Notes under the pieces: generated by a model
What the model saw: only the letters and a program-made list of their open reading frames with translations
What the model was told of the DNA's origin: nothing
Database searches by the model: none
Shown: positions 52,556 to 62,071 of the stretch, in pieces
Layout of the letters: each line of letters starts with the position of its first letter
Position numbering within the stretch: position 1 is the first letter of the stretch
Assembly: GCF_002088235.1 (NCBI RefSeq)
Contig: NZ_AQQV01000002.1
Coordinates: 1 to 64,000, forward strand
Direction of reading: 5' to 3'
Length of the DNA: 64,000 bases
Source of the DNA: Oceanococcus atlanticus
GTDB taxonomy: Bacteria > Pseudomonadota > Gammaproteobacteria > Nevskiales > Oceanococcaceae
Made by a program: the position numbers and the translations under genes

Positions 52556-52915
52556 AAGGCGGCAACTTTCACGACACCGTAAGGCATCGTTCTTTCACCG
52601 ATGGGCAGTCAGGATCGCATGCTTCTTAGAACAATGGGTTGAAATCTCAGTACGGACAGGTTGCAAAAGCTCCAACTAAGTCGATAAAAAAACTCGAGCT
52701 TTGGCAGCGACCGGCCAGTAGCCGACCTTGGTGGCACACAACTGCAAAATCGGACAACAGTCGAAAGCTGTCGGTCACCTGGACGGGAAGCGTGTTCGAC
52801 ATCATCCAAGAAGGGCGATTGGGCAAGTCATTCTGATCACCCAGGCCTTTCTTGGGAATCGCGTGATGAACTCACCAAATGGGCGACCTAAGCACTCGGG
52901 CAAGCGTTCGGTTGA
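52556..52915. other. Intergenic region, nothing recognised
   Basis: 360 bases with no supported gene. It is the border between the monooxygenase gene and the defence genes and may hold the left end of the defence island, but I see no terminal repeat. Confidence 0.45.
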
Positions 52916-54805
52916 TTACTCAATGATCTCGATCTCCTCATCGGAGAACCAGCCCTGCTTCGCTACCACAGCCCGCGCGGCCTCGACCGCGTCTGTGTAA
53001 TAAACCACCGCCAGGCCTCTCTCGGCTCGACTACAGGTCACATAGAAGAGCCGGCGGGTCCGGTCGATGGATGTTTCCTTGCCAGCTGCCTCGTTCCTCA
53101 GATCCGTTTCGCTTTTGCCTCTCGCGCCAAACAGTTTGTCATAGGAAAACATGAAGCCGCGTGCTTCTTCGTCGCTCACGATAACCATGACGCGTGGGAA
53201 TTCCAGCCCCTTTACGCCTTGATGCGTGTCGAAGCTGGATGCCCCTTGAATATATCGATCATATCGCGCGATCTCGTCTAGTGACGCTTCCAGTGCCTGC
53301 CGCCACCCGCCGAGTTCAGTTTTGGGATTCGGCTCTTCCTCTTCGTCTCCCGCAGCGCCTTCTTCGCCGGGCGCGTCCGGCGCTACAAATGGCATCAACA
53401 CATCCGGGATTGTGAAAAGCCGCTTCTCGGCGATATAGCGCAGCACCTCTCGCGCAGTGGGCACGGCATCGCCCGAAACCAGCTCCAGCAGGCCATCGCA
53501 AGCGGCCTTTGCAGCGGCGAGCACCGACGCCTGGTCTTCGCCAGCCTCCTCCAGAGACTTGCGATCGAGGAGCGGCGATGTCTTACGAACAATCGACGCG
53601 ATAGCGAAACGATCCGATGCGCGAAGCGCTTCGATAAGTGGCAGAACTTCGCGGGTGTAAAAGCCGATCCCTGCCCCCGCTCCCTGCAGCAAGCTCGTTC
53701 TAATCCGCTCGACGGCATAAAGCGGGCCGAAGAACGCATCAAACCCGAAACGCCGGGCCGACATCATGTGCTCAAGCGCCAATATCTTTGTGGCATCGGA
53801 ATCTTCGATCCAGGCCACGTCGCCTGTGACCTCCCGCATCCTGCGGGCGACAGCAGCTTCCGTCTCTGGTTTGTTCGCCCCCTGCGGGGCGACGAAAAGG
53901 CGAACGGTTCCCGCCACTGCATCGCTCCGTGGCAACTGCTGTTCGCCATCGCCGTCTTCTCGGACGCGATTGATTAGTTCCACTACCCTCGTCGGGCAAC
54001 GATGGTTCATGCGCTTATGCGGCCGGGCCCAGGCTTCTGGGATTGCTTCGGCCAAGCGTTCTTTACCGTCGGCGTAAATGCTCTGCATCATGTCGCCGAA
54101 GAGCCCTAAACAGAACCGCTCCCGGTGAACCGCCTCGACATCAAGCAGTACATCCATGAGTTGGCGACTCGTATCCTGACTCTCGTCTATCAACAGCAAA
54201 GGGAACCTCGTGACGAGGAGGCGACGCAAGCCGGGCTTCCCGGCGAGAAAATCGGCTGTCATCGCGATAACCTCGGCATGGCTCAGGGAATCGCGTGTTC
54301 GGTTATCCCCAGTCGGGCTGTAGACAAAGCGAATGATTGATCCAAGGCTTTCGTATCGGTGCTGCTTGCTCTCAATCGAACGAGCGCGATCAACAGCCGC
54401 CTTGCTACCGGCGCGCCCTTTGGCCTGCGCTTCTTCCAACTCTGCTATGTCCTGAAGCAACCGACCAGCCAACCATCCCCGGATATCGTTGTCGTAGCCA
54501 GAGATCAGAGACCACGCGAAAGCGTGGATGGTCGATACCTCGACGCGAGGATCAAATTCCAAGCGCTGTTTGATTTCGTCGCAGGCCGCATTGGTGTAGG
54601 TGATCACACCGATTTTCTGGCCACTCAAAGACAGATCGCGGCCTTGTCGTTCACAAACCTTTCGAATAGCTTCGACGAGTGAGCGGGTCTTTCCTGATCC
54701 TGCGCCGGCGTAGAGGAAGAAGCTGCGCGGCTTGGCGAGATCCAAACAACCGACAATCATTTCATCGGCTGCGGCGTCGTGGAGATCGTCAGCAGCGCTC
54801 ATCAC
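52916..54805 (-). CDS. UvrD/Rep-like helicase, Gabija GajB-like
   Basis: The 629-residue superfamily-1 helicase has the Walker A motif GAGSGKT near residue 35, GVITYTNAACDEIKQR, LLIDESQDTSRQ, and the C-terminal THQGVKGLEFPRVMVI and RRLFYVTCSRA motifs. An insertion rich in Glu (GDEEEEPNPKTE) lies before the last motifs. It starts four bases inside the end of the OLD-family nuclease gene, the standard Gabija order. It is longer than the classical GajB of Bacillus (about 490), so this is a larger subtype. Confidence 0.8.
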   Translation of the reverse strand: MMSAADDLHDAAADEMIVGCLDLAKPRSFFLYAGAGSGKTRSLVEAIRKVCERQGRDLSLSGQKIGVITYTNAACDEIKQRLEFDPRVEVSTIHAFAWSLISGYDNDIRGWLAGRLLQDIAELEEAQAKGRAGSKAAVDRARSIESKQHRYESLGSIIRFVYSPTGDNRTRDSLSHAEVIAMTADFLAGKPGLRRLLVTRFPLLLIDESQDTSRQLMDVLLDVEAVHRERFCLGLFGDMMQSIYADGKERLAEAIPEAWARPHKRMNHRCPTRVVELINRVREDGDGEQQLPRSDAVAGTVRLFVAPQGANKPETEAAVARRMREVTGDVAWIEDSDATKILALEHMMSARRFGFDAFFGPLYAVERIRTSLLQGAGAGIGFYTREVLPLIEALRASDRFAIASIVRKTSPLLDRKSLEEAGEDQASVLAAAKAACDGLLELVSGDAVPTAREVLRYIAEKRLFTIPDVLMPFVAPDAPGEEGAAGDEEEEPNPKTELGGWRQALEASLDEIARYDRYIQGASSFDTHQGVKGLEFPRVMVIVSDEEARGFMFSYDKLFGARGKSETDLRNEAAGKETSIDRTRRLFYVTCSRAERGLAVVYYTDAVEAARAVVAKQGWFSDEEIEIIE

Positions 54806-57147
54806 ACGACCCGCTCAGGCTGCGGCACATTCGGCTGTGAAAGTTCGACTTCGGACAGGATTTCGACTTGCTTCTTCTTCAGCTGCGCGAGTAGCCATTC
54901 CAGGCCTGCAGCGATGTATCGTGGCACGACCAAGTCATCGAACCCGTCGGCCTCAAGCACGTCGAGAGCAAACTCGGCCTTCTTGCCATTCTTCAACGCT
55001 TCGTACATTAGATTGCCAATCGCAGCGACGCCACCCCCAGCTTCAATCGCCTCCCTGAACTTTCGCACCAGCCCTGTCCCATCAAGCTCGGCAAAGAACC
55101 TGATGTTCTCGAACGCTAGTGCATCTTCAAAAGTGTACGGAAACGCGGTGTCAGGGCCGCCAGCTCCAGGAGGCGTCACCTCCAAGGGCACCTGATAGGC
55201 GACGCGGACTGCAAAGAGCGGATCACCGTCGGAGCGACGAGTCTTCGCATCATCGTCAGCATCAATGAGTGCGTCGACTTCGTCCGTTCCCGGAAGCCAC
55301 GTTTTCAGCGTTGCGTTGTTAGTCTTCTGGCCGGCTCCCTTTGCGGGCTGGACCGAAGTTCCGCCGGTCCCCGTCAAGGTATCCATATCCGTAATAACGA
55401 GTGTCAGGAGGCCCAAATGCTCGATCAAGGGCCGCAGCCGATGAGCATGGCTCCCTCCGATCTCGAGCAATGTGATGTAACACTGGTTTAGTTCGTCATA
55501 GCGAGCCCGGATGAAGTTCGGGACTAGCATTCGCTCTGCCGGCCCTTCCACAAGTATCGCAGCGTCGGCGAAGAACAGATCGGCGTGTTGTGCACGCAGG
55601 TACCTGGTGACGAAGCGCTCGGTTTCGCCATTCGCCCCGAAGACTTCTGACATATTTATCACCGTCGAAACGGGAACTTTCGCGGCCATACCAGCCGGGA
55701 GACGACGAAAGTAGCGAAGGCACGAGAAAGACGTTTCGTGCGCAACGTGACTTGAATGTGTGCTGACTACTAGTTGGGTCCGAAGCTTCGGATTATCCCC
55801 AAGGTCCTCGTGGGCCCGCAGGACAGCATAGGCCTTGTTTATGAATACCTGTTGCACCTGGGCGTGCAGGTGTGCTTCAGGTTCCTCAATCAACACCAAA
55901 TGGAGTGGTTCGGTATGGTCCGCCGCGATCGTTTTTGAGGCCTTGCCGACGCGCATCCACGCATCGCGGAAGCTCATCAGGCGAAAGATCATCGAGATGA
56001 GGTTTTGATAACCCAAGCCGTTGTTTGCTTCGGGCAGCCGCAGGATCGGCGTCATCTTCCCGTCTTCCCCGATCACGTCGACTTCGAACGTAATGGCTGC
56101 GCTGTGATTGAGACCGTCGATCGCCTTCAAGCGAGTCGATACCCGTGGCCTGGGATCGGTCACGCCCGGATAGCCCATACCCTCGACTTCGGTAAAAGCG
56201 GCCTCAAAGCTTTCGGCAAGCCGCTTGTCGAATGCATCTTGCGCTGCTTCGATCGCCTGTAAAGCCCCAAGATCCTTGGGGTCGGGGCCCTTCGTAGGGT
56301 CGAGGTGCTTAGCGTAGTAGCTCTTCAGCTGGTCTGAAAGGCGGCTTCCTGCCGCAGCCGACTGTGTATCTTCGTCCTCCTGTGACGACTGCTCCTCACC
56401 AAATCCGCGCTGTGCCGGAATATCGTGCACTCGGATGAGGCCGGCCAAGACATCTACTCCAATTGGGAGTGATGTAGGCGGCAAGAGCTGGGGACGGGCC
56501 TGAGACTTGTCCGGCTCCACGAGCTTGGCTGGATCGAGCGGATAAGCCTGAACCGTGAAGTAGGTCGACAGGCGTTTGCTGAGGAAGTCGACAAGATTTT
56601 CTGGCCAGATCGTCAGCTTGGGTGGCGCCGGCGGCGGGTCGGCGTCCGGATGATCGACCGCCGCTGCGGCAATTGCAGCTTCACGCATCTCTTCGGCATC
56701 ACCGAGCGCTCCCATGAAATCCTTATAGAGGAGCTCCAGGTCCTTTGGCTCATAGCGGAGACGGACGCCGAGACTGCCACCTTCCCAGTCGAGCGTCGGA
56801 ATAAGGTCACGCACATGATGCATCTCCCCTGATTCGACGTGGAGCCAGAGATCCAGCGTCGGCAGGATTGACAGCCACGGTTCGATGACGAGATCGACAA
56901 CCTCTTCCTGGTCGCGCGCCGCGGCCCAGCTCTTCCCGATGTCGATGACGGTGGACCAGTGGCAGAGCGTAAAGTCGTTCATCTCGAAGGGGCAGCGCCG
57001 CGGCGCAAGAAAGCGGCGCAGGGCGAGCATCGCGGAGGTCTTGCCACTGTTATTTGCGCCGACAAACAATGTCGTCGCTTCGGCAAGATCGACCCGAATC
57101 GATAATAGCTTTCGAAAATTGGCAATTTCGACGAACTTTATATGCAT
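54802..57147 (-). CDS. OLD-family ATPase/TOPRIM nuclease, Gabija GajA-like
   Basis: The 781-residue protein has an ABC-type ATPase with FVGANNSGKTSAMLALRRFL at the N-terminus, an insertion of about 250 residues, LVLIEEPEAHLHAQVQQ (Walker B), then a TOPRIM nuclease domain: DAAILVEGPAERMLVPNFI and LVITDMDTLTG with the acidic residues. GajA with GajB gives anti-phage defence by DNA cleavage. GGGGGAG lies before the ATG. Length exceeds the classical GajA (about 580). Confidence 0.8.
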   Translation of the reverse strand: MHIKFVEIANFRKLLSIRVDLAEATTLFVGANNSGKTSAMLALRRFLAPRRCPFEMNDFTLCHWSTVIDIGKSWAAARDQEEVVDLVIEPWLSILPTLDLWLHVESGEMHHVRDLIPTLDWEGGSLGVRLRYEPKDLELLYKDFMGALGDAEEMREAAIAAAAVDHPDADPPPAPPKLTIWPENLVDFLSKRLSTYFTVQAYPLDPAKLVEPDKSQARPQLLPPTSLPIGVDVLAGLIRVHDIPAQRGFGEEQSSQEDEDTQSAAAGSRLSDQLKSYYAKHLDPTKGPDPKDLGALQAIEAAQDAFDKRLAESFEAAFTEVEGMGYPGVTDPRPRVSTRLKAIDGLNHSAAITFEVDVIGEDGKMTPILRLPEANNGLGYQNLISMIFRLMSFRDAWMRVGKASKTIAADHTEPLHLVLIEEPEAHLHAQVQQVFINKAYAVLRAHEDLGDNPKLRTQLVVSTHSSHVAHETSFSCLRYFRRLPAGMAAKVPVSTVINMSEVFGANGETERFVTRYLRAQHADLFFADAAILVEGPAERMLVPNFIRARYDELNQCYITLLEIGGSHAHRLRPLIEHLGLLTLVITDMDTLTGTGGTSVQPAKGAGQKTNNATLKTWLPGTDEVDALIDADDDAKTRRSDGDPLFAVRVAYQVPLEVTPPGAGGPDTAFPYTFEDALAFENIRFFAELDGTGLVRKFREAIEAGGGVAAIGNLMYEALKNGKKAEFALDVLEADGFDDLVVPRYIAAGLEWLLAQLKKKQVEILSEVELSQPNVPQPERVV

Positions 57148-57767
57148 TGACTCCCCCTCCCCCGGATCGGCGCGGCCCCAAATACGTTCGTTAGTTAGGC
57201 TTTTCGATCTGATTCTACGCCGGGACCGCAGACAATTCTGGGCTGATGGCTATCGCGAAGGTTTGTTGGTGGGAATGTCGGCTGCTGGGAGAAGCGGGCG
57301 CATCGTAGTGAAGGCACGAACTTCAGCTTTGGGTCGTTTCTAACCTTCCGCAGTCTTCGAGTCGCATCTCCTGTGGGTAAGTACATGGAAACAGCCTCGA
57401 AAGCCCACTCTCTCTCAACTCTCACCATGCTTGCTCAATTTGCAACCAGTGAACTTAAACCACTGCGACCTTAAGTCAGCAGAAGTTGACAAGTGGTCAA
57501 ATCGACAGTCTGGGAAAAACGCTGAAAATTTGTTTGGTCCCAGTTTGGTCCCAATTTGGTCCCAGAGAAAAATTTCGGATCAGCTGTTCACAAAATAACA
57601 CCCAAGCTCGTTGGTCATTTTGGTCCCAGAGCGACCATCAAAATGACCTCCTAGATTTCGCCCATAAGGTCATTGGAATGGCTATGGGACCATGCTGGGA
57701 CTGCGCAAAAAACCCACTAACGAAAAAGGGACCAACCGCGATAAGCTGTTGATCCCTTTGTCTTTTA
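57148..57767. other. Noncoding region with phased repeats between defence genes and tRNA
   Basis: No gene is supported in these 620 bases. The main structure is the repeat cluster annotated separately, plus TGGGACCA copies nearer the tRNA (about 57685 and 57728). It looks like the attachment-site arm region of an integrative element that has lost its integrase. Confidence 0.5.
57533..57628. repeat. Phased direct repeats TTTGGTCCCA
   Basis: TTTGGTCCCA occurs at 57533-57542, 57544-57553 and 57555-57564, exactly 11 bases apart, and again at 57619-57628. Spacing of about one helix turn puts the sites on the same DNA face. This is typical for arm-type sites of tyrosine integrases or for a regulator that binds cooperatively. 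Confidence 0.8.
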
Positions 57768-57844
57768 TGGCGCGCCCGGAGAGATTCGAACTCCCGACCG
57801 CCTGGTTCGTAGCCAGGTACTCTATCCAGCTGAGCTACGGGCGC
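57768..57844 (-). tRNA. tRNA-Arg(ACG)
   Basis: On the minus strand GCGCCCGTAGCTCAGCTGGA begins a full cloverleaf with the anticodon loop CTACGAA (anticodon ACG), TTCGAAT in the T loop, a 7-base acceptor stem GCGCCCG/CGGGCGC and an encoded CCA. The gene is complete, 77 bases. Confidence 0.95.
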
Positions 57845-57845
57845 G
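57804..57845 (-). repeat. 42-base direct repeat inside the tRNA-Arg gene
   Basis: The segment from the anticodon loop to the 5' end of the tRNA plus one base is exactly repeated at 57911-57952, 107 bases apart. It is a possible attachment core. Confidence 0.8.
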
Positions 57846-57910
57846 TTATTTACTACTCTTGACCACTTATCCGCTGGTTAAACGGTTGCACCAAATCCCA
57901 ATGACCTACG

Positions 57911-57952
57911 GGTTCGTAGCCAGGTACTCTATCCAGCTGAGCTACGGGCGCG
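57911..57952 (-). pseudogene. Partial tRNA-Arg (5' half), second copy of the 42-base repeat
   Basis: This is identical to the 5' half of the neighbouring tRNA-Arg, then diverges just after the anticodon arm (GAACCCGTAGG...). No 3' half follows, so it cannot fold as tRNA. Probably a scar from integration/excision or unequal exchange at the tRNA. Confidence 0.8.
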
Positions 57953-58121
57953 AAGGCGGCGAAGTATACATGAGCAGTTGGCCATGGCAAAGGGAATCTC
58001 GCCCACCCCCGTGTTTCGGTCGTTTTCGGCCACCCTGGCCCTACTGGGCGCGCGCAATACGCGCCTTTGGCGCGGGCCAAAGCTATCGACGCCCCACCCA
58101 AGCAGGGGTAATATTTACAAA

Positions 58122-58724
58122 ATGTCTACTTCTAGCAAACCTGCATCCGGCAAACGGGCCTATCTGCGTCGCGCCGAGCGTCAGCAGAACCTGCTTGAAA
58201 CCGCAGCCCATATTGTCGAAACCCAAGGCTGGACGGCCTTATCCATGAGTGCCCTGGCCGAGCAGGCCGGCACCAGCCGCCAGCTGGTCTACCAGCATTT
58301 TTCCAGCCTCGAGGTCTTGCTGGCCAAAACGGCTGAACACATCTTTGAAGAGGTGCGTGCAGCGACCCACGATTCGGTGGCGGCCCACCCCAACAATCTG
58401 ACCCAGGCCATTGCGGCGGCTGAAGCCATCAGCCTGGATCTGCCACAAGGCCGCGGTGATGCCTTGTGGCAACTGATCAACGGCACCGCGGCAGACAGTG
58501 CCGAATTGGATGCCATACGCCGCGGTCTGCGTGACGTCATCCTGGAACTGTGGCTACCGACGATCCAGCGCGAATTCGATATGGATGAAACCCGCGCGCG
58601 GGTGGTCGGCTGGTCGCTGATCATGGGCTTCTGGGGGATGCGTCAGCTGATCCGTGATGGTGTGGTCGAGCGCGATGAGGCGATGGCGGCCTTCAACCAG
58701 CTGATCGCCAGGATGAACACATGA
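58122..58724 (+). CDS. TetR-family regulator
   Basis: The product of 200 residues has the N-terminal TetR helix-turn-helix (AAHIVETQGWTALSMSALAE, then AGTSRQLVYQHFSSLEVLL) and a helical C-terminal domain. It overlaps the GST-like gene by four bases, so it may regulate the operon it belongs to. I chose the ATG at 58122; the longer frame from 57978 lacks family similarity. Confidence 0.83.
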   Translation: MSTSSKPASGKRAYLRRAERQQNLLETAAHIVETQGWTALSMSALAEQAGTSRQLVYQHFSSLEVLLAKTAEHIFEEVRAATHDSVAAHPNNLTQAIAAAEAISLDLPQGRGDALWQLINGTAADSAELDAIRRGLRDVILELWLPTIQREFDMDETRARVVGWSLIMGFWGMRQLIRDGVVERDEAMAAFNQLIARMNT

Positions 58725-59851
58725 GCCATCACGATCCGCATGCCCCGTACACCTTGTACAAGATGGATATCTCCTACTTCAGCGGCAAGCTGGAGGCCTA
58801 TCTGCGCAACAAGGGCATTGCCTACACCACGGCCACCGGCGATGCGGCGGCGCTGGACATGCTGTACGCCCGCACCGGTGTCAAAAAAGTCCCGGCCCTG
58901 CACAGCGCAGACGATCTGTGGTTGTTCGACACCACGCCGACAATCCGCTGGCTGGAGCAGCGTTACCCGGACAACCCGGCCACCCCGCCCGACCCGGCCC
59001 AGGCCTTTCTTGCGACGCTGATCGAAGACTATGCCGATGAATGGCTGTGGCGCCCGGCCATGTGGTGGCGCTGGGAGCCGCTGGCCTCGCGGCGCGCACT
59101 GGGCCGGCGAATCGCCGATGAGGTGCGCCCACCCGGCATCCCGCGCCCGCTGATGGCCTGGTTCTTTCCTCATCGCCAGCGCCGCACCTGGCTTTGGGGT
59201 GACGGCATGGACCAAAGCAACGCCGCTGCGGTGCGAGACCTGTACCTGCAGGAACTGGATTTTCTTCAGGCCGTGCTCGCCGAGCGCGCTTATCTGCTCG
59301 GCGACCAGCCAAGTCTGGCTGACTATGGTTATTTCGCCTCGATGTTCCGCCATTTCGGCAACGACCCTGATCCAGCCGAAATCATGCGCAGACGCGCACC
59401 GGCCGTGTATGAATGGCTGGCGCGGATGTGGAATGCACCACGCACGCAGGCCAGCACGCCCCGCTGGCTGGCCGCCGATGGGCCGCACTGGGCGGCGCTG
59501 TGGACCCGCATCTGCGGCGATTACCTGCCCTATCTCAGCCAGAATGCCGCCGCCTGGGCCGCCGGCAAAAAACGCTTCAACGCACGCGGCGCCAGCCTGA
59601 GCTTCAATGGCACGCTGACGCATCACTACCGCGTGTGGTGTTTGCAGGTGCTGCGTCGCGCCTGGCGGGAGTTGGATGCCGAAGCGCGCGCGCAGATCAC
59701 TGCACAGCTGGCGCCCTACGGTGGACTGGCCGCGCTGGACAGCGGCGCCGATGTCGATGCAGGGCTGGACGCGCTGTACACCCTGCCCAAACCCCCGGGG
59801 CAGCACAAAGCCGGCTGGCGCATCACCTTGCTGGGCCAACCACGCAACTAG
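58721..59851 (+). CDS. Glutathione S-transferase-like protein
   Basis: The 376-residue protein starts with a thioredoxin-like N-domain (YTLYKMDISYFSGKLEAYLR, KKVPALHSADDLWLFDTTPTIRWLE) followed by a long helical C-terminal region with ERAYLLGDQPSLADYGYFASMF, typical of GST_C. It is longer than classical GSTs (about 210), with an extra C-terminal domain of about 130 residues. It may not be a transferase. It is in an operon with the TetR gene. Confidence 0.72.
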   Translation: MSHHDPHAPYTLYKMDISYFSGKLEAYLRNKGIAYTTATGDAAALDMLYARTGVKKVPALHSADDLWLFDTTPTIRWLEQRYPDNPATPPDPAQAFLATLIEDYADEWLWRPAMWWRWEPLASRRALGRRIADEVRPPGIPRPLMAWFFPHRQRRTWLWGDGMDQSNAAAVRDLYLQELDFLQAVLAERAYLLGDQPSLADYGYFASMFRHFGNDPDPAEIMRRRAPAVYEWLARMWNAPRTQASTPRWLAADGPHWAALWTRICGDYLPYLSQNAAAWAAGKKRFNARGASLSFNGTLTHHYRVWCLQVLRRAWRELDAEARAQITAQLAPYGGLAALDSGADVDAGLDALYTLPKPPGQHKAGWRITLLGQPRN

Positions 59852-59918
59852 ACAACGCAGCTGGTATCGCCAGCCTGACTGAGCCAGCATGGTGGCCCCG
59901 CCCCATCATCTCAGCCGC

Positions 59919-60626
59919 ATGAAAGAACGCCTCGTTGTATTCACCGGTGCCGGCATCAGTGCGGAGAGCGGACTTGCGACCTTTCGCGATGCCGATGGCC
60001 TGTGGGAAGGCCAACGCCCTGAAGATCTGGCCAGCGTGCAGGCCTGGCAGACGAATCCGCAACGCGTGCTGCGCTTTTACAACGCGCGTCGCGATCAGTT
60101 GCGTACGGTCGAACCCAACGCCGCACACCGGGCTCTGGTCGAGCTTGAACGCAAGTTCGAGGTCGACATCGTGACCCAGAATGTCGACGATTTGCACGAG
60201 CGTGCCGGCTCCTCGCGGGTGCTGCATCTGCATGGTCAGTTGATGCGCGGACGCAGCGAGTGCGACCCCTCGGTCGAAATTGATCTGGGCACGCGCAATA
60301 TCGCGCTCGGTGATCAGGCCCCGGATGGCGCCGCACTGCGCCCCGCTGTGGTGTGGTTTGGTGAAGAGGTGCCGGCCATGGATCTGGCGATCGATCTGGT
60401 CGAACAGGCCGAGCGTTTTCTGGTCATAGGCACGTCGCTGTCCGTGTGGCCGGCGGCCGGACTCATGCACTGCGCCCGCCGCGCACGGCAGGTCTGCGTC
60501 ATAACACCGTGGGCACAGGCTGACCTCAGCGGGGTTGAGTGGATACGTGACAAGGCCAGCAGCGCCGTCCCGGCGCTGGTCGCTCGTTGGCTGGCGGAGC
60601 ACGCGCCGGCAAACCACCTGGGTTAA
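59919..60626 (+). CDS. Sir2-family NAD-dependent deacylase
   Basis: The product of about 235 residues has FTGAGISAESGLATFRDADGLW, TQNVDDLHERAG, the catalytic HLHGQ and GTSLSVWPAAGL, as in class III (CobB-like) sirtuins. The four zinc-binding Cys are not seen: only one lies after the HGQ region, as in some short bacterial sirtuins. It likely removes acyl groups from lysines. ATG at 59919 or 59889. Confidence 0.85.
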   Translation: MKERLVVFTGAGISAESGLATFRDADGLWEGQRPEDLASVQAWQTNPQRVLRFYNARRDQLRTVEPNAAHRALVELERKFEVDIVTQNVDDLHERAGSSRVLHLHGQLMRGRSECDPSVEIDLGTRNIALGDQAPDGAALRPAVVWFGEEVPAMDLAIDLVEQAERFLVIGTSLSVWPAAGLMHCARRARQVCVITPWAQADLSGVEWIRDKASSAVPALVARWLAEHAPANHLG

Positions 60627-60656
60627 TCTTTTCGGCCGCACAGAACACACCGCTGA

Positions 60657-61391
60657 ATGAAATTGAACTGCGATATGGGCGAAAGCTACGGGGCATGGCG
60701 CATGGGCGCGGATGAACTGCTGATGCCGCATATCGACATGGCCAACATTGCCTGCGGCGGACATGCCTCCGACCCGGTCACCATGGATACCACCGTCGCA
60801 TTGGCCTGCGCCCACCAGGTGCAGATCGGTGCCCATCCCGGGTATCCGGACAAGGAAGGCTTCGGGCGTCGCGCCTTTCCACTGGCCGGCGATGAACTCG
60901 GCGCCCATCTGCTTTTCCAGATCGGCGCGCTCGACGCCTTGTGCCGCAAACACGCCACCCGTATTCGCCACGTCAAACCGCATGGCGCGCTGTACAACCA
61001 GATGATGCGCGAGGACGCGCTGCTCGAGACGATATTCAAAGCGCTTCAGGCCTTTGATCCGACGCTCCCGCTGGTGGTCCAGGCCGCCGACAGCCGGCGT
61101 AACGATGCGCTGCGCGCGCAGGCCGCAGACTACGGCCTTACCCTGCTGTTCGAAGCCTTTGCCGACCGTGCCTACAGCGCTGACGGACACCTGGCGTCGC
61201 GCGGCATGCCGGGCGCCGTTCACCACAGCAGCGCAGCCATCCTTGAGCAGGCGCGCCGCCTGATGACGCATGGCGAGGTTCAGGCCCTGAGCGGTGAAAC
61301 CCTGCACATCGAAGCCGACACCCTGTGCCTTCACGGTGACAATCCGCTGTCGCCAGAGGTGGCCAAGGCCCTGCACGCCAACAACTCATGA
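60657..61391 (+). CDS. pxpA: 5-oxoprolinase subunit A (PxpA)
   Basis: The 244-residue LamB/YcsF protein has LNCDMGESYGAW, IDMANIACGGHASDP, QIGAHPGYPD and IRHVKPHGALYNQM. PxpABC hydrolyses 5-oxoproline (pyroglutamate) with ATP to glutamate. It is first of three overlapping genes. Confidence 0.92.
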   Translation: MKLNCDMGESYGAWRMGADELLMPHIDMANIACGGHASDPVTMDTTVALACAHQVQIGAHPGYPDKEGFGRRAFPLAGDELGAHLLFQIGALDALCRKHATRIRHVKPHGALYNQMMREDALLETIFKALQAFDPTLPLVVQAADSRRNDALRAQAADYGLTLLFEAFADRAYSADGHLASRGMPGAVHHSSAAILEQARRLMTHGEVQALSGETLHIEADTLCLHGDNPLSPEVAKALHANNS

Positions 61392-62071
61392 AACCTGTTG
61401 CGGTATCCGATACCAGTTGTCTGCTTACCCTGGGCACCCAGATCAATGCGACCACGGCCTCACGCGTGCGTGCCGCCTGCGCACTGATCGAACAACGCCT
61501 GGGAACCGCGCTGATCGATCTGGTGCCGTCCTACACCACGGTCCTGGTCGAGTTCGATCCGCTGCAGCTCACCGCGACTCAGTGCCTGCAGCAGCTGGCC
61601 GATGTCCCGGCGCTGGCTCAAGCTGGCGAGCACGATAGCGCCGCACAGTGCATCGAGATTCCGGTGTACTACGGCGATGAAGTGGCACCGGACATGGCTG
61701 CGGTGTGCCAGCACAGCGGCTTGAGCCGCGATGAAATCATCCGTTGTCACAGCGCACCCGAGTATCGTGTCTACGCCATCGGCTTTGCGCCCGGCTTCTG
61801 CTTTCTGGGCACCCTGGATCCGCGCCTGCAACTGCCCCGCCGCGCCGAGCCCCGGCCCAAAGTCCCCGCCGGCAGCGTCGCCATCGCTGAGCAACAAACG
61901 GCGGTCTACCCGCTCGACACGCCGGGTGGCTGGCATCTGATCGGGCGCACAACGCAAGACATGCTGGCCCTGTGCAGCGCAGAACTGCAACCGCTGAGGG
62001 TCGGCGACCACATTCGATTTGTGCCCGTCGCGCGCGCCGATTTTGTGGCCGCGGGTGGATCTTTAAAATGA
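61388..62071 (+). CDS. pxpB: 5-oxoprolinase subunit B (PxpB)
   Basis: The 227-residue KipI-like subunit (carboxyltransferase-like domain C/D) has EIPVYYGDEVAPDMAAVCQ, YAIGFAPGFCFLGTLDPRLQ and TPGGWHLIGRT. It overlaps pxpA and pxpC by four bases each. Confidence 0.92.
   Translation: MKPVAVSDTSCLLTLGTQINATTASRVRAACALIEQRLGTALIDLVPSYTTVLVEFDPLQLTATQCLQQLADVPALAQAGEHDSAAQCIEIPVYYGDEVAPDMAAVCQHSGLSRDEIIRCHSAPEYRVYAIGFAPGFCFLGTLDPRLQLPRRAEPRPKVPAGSVAIAEQQTAVYPLDTPGGWHLIGRTTQDMLALCSAELQPLRVGDHIRFVPVARADFVAAGGSLK

Noticed and set aside
57533-57628. CRISPR array
   Set aside because: The repeats are only 10 bases with 1-base spacing and no spacers; no cas gene is present.
58643-59890. Minus-strand open frame of 415 codons opposite the GST-like gene
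   Set aside because: Shadow frame in GC-rich DNA without motifs; the plus strand encodes a recognisable GST-like protein.
59823-61376. Minus-strand open frame of 517 codons opposite the sirtuin and pxpA
   Set aside because: The plus strand has clear Sir2 and PxpA motifs; the reverse frame has no recognisable domain and spans several real genes.
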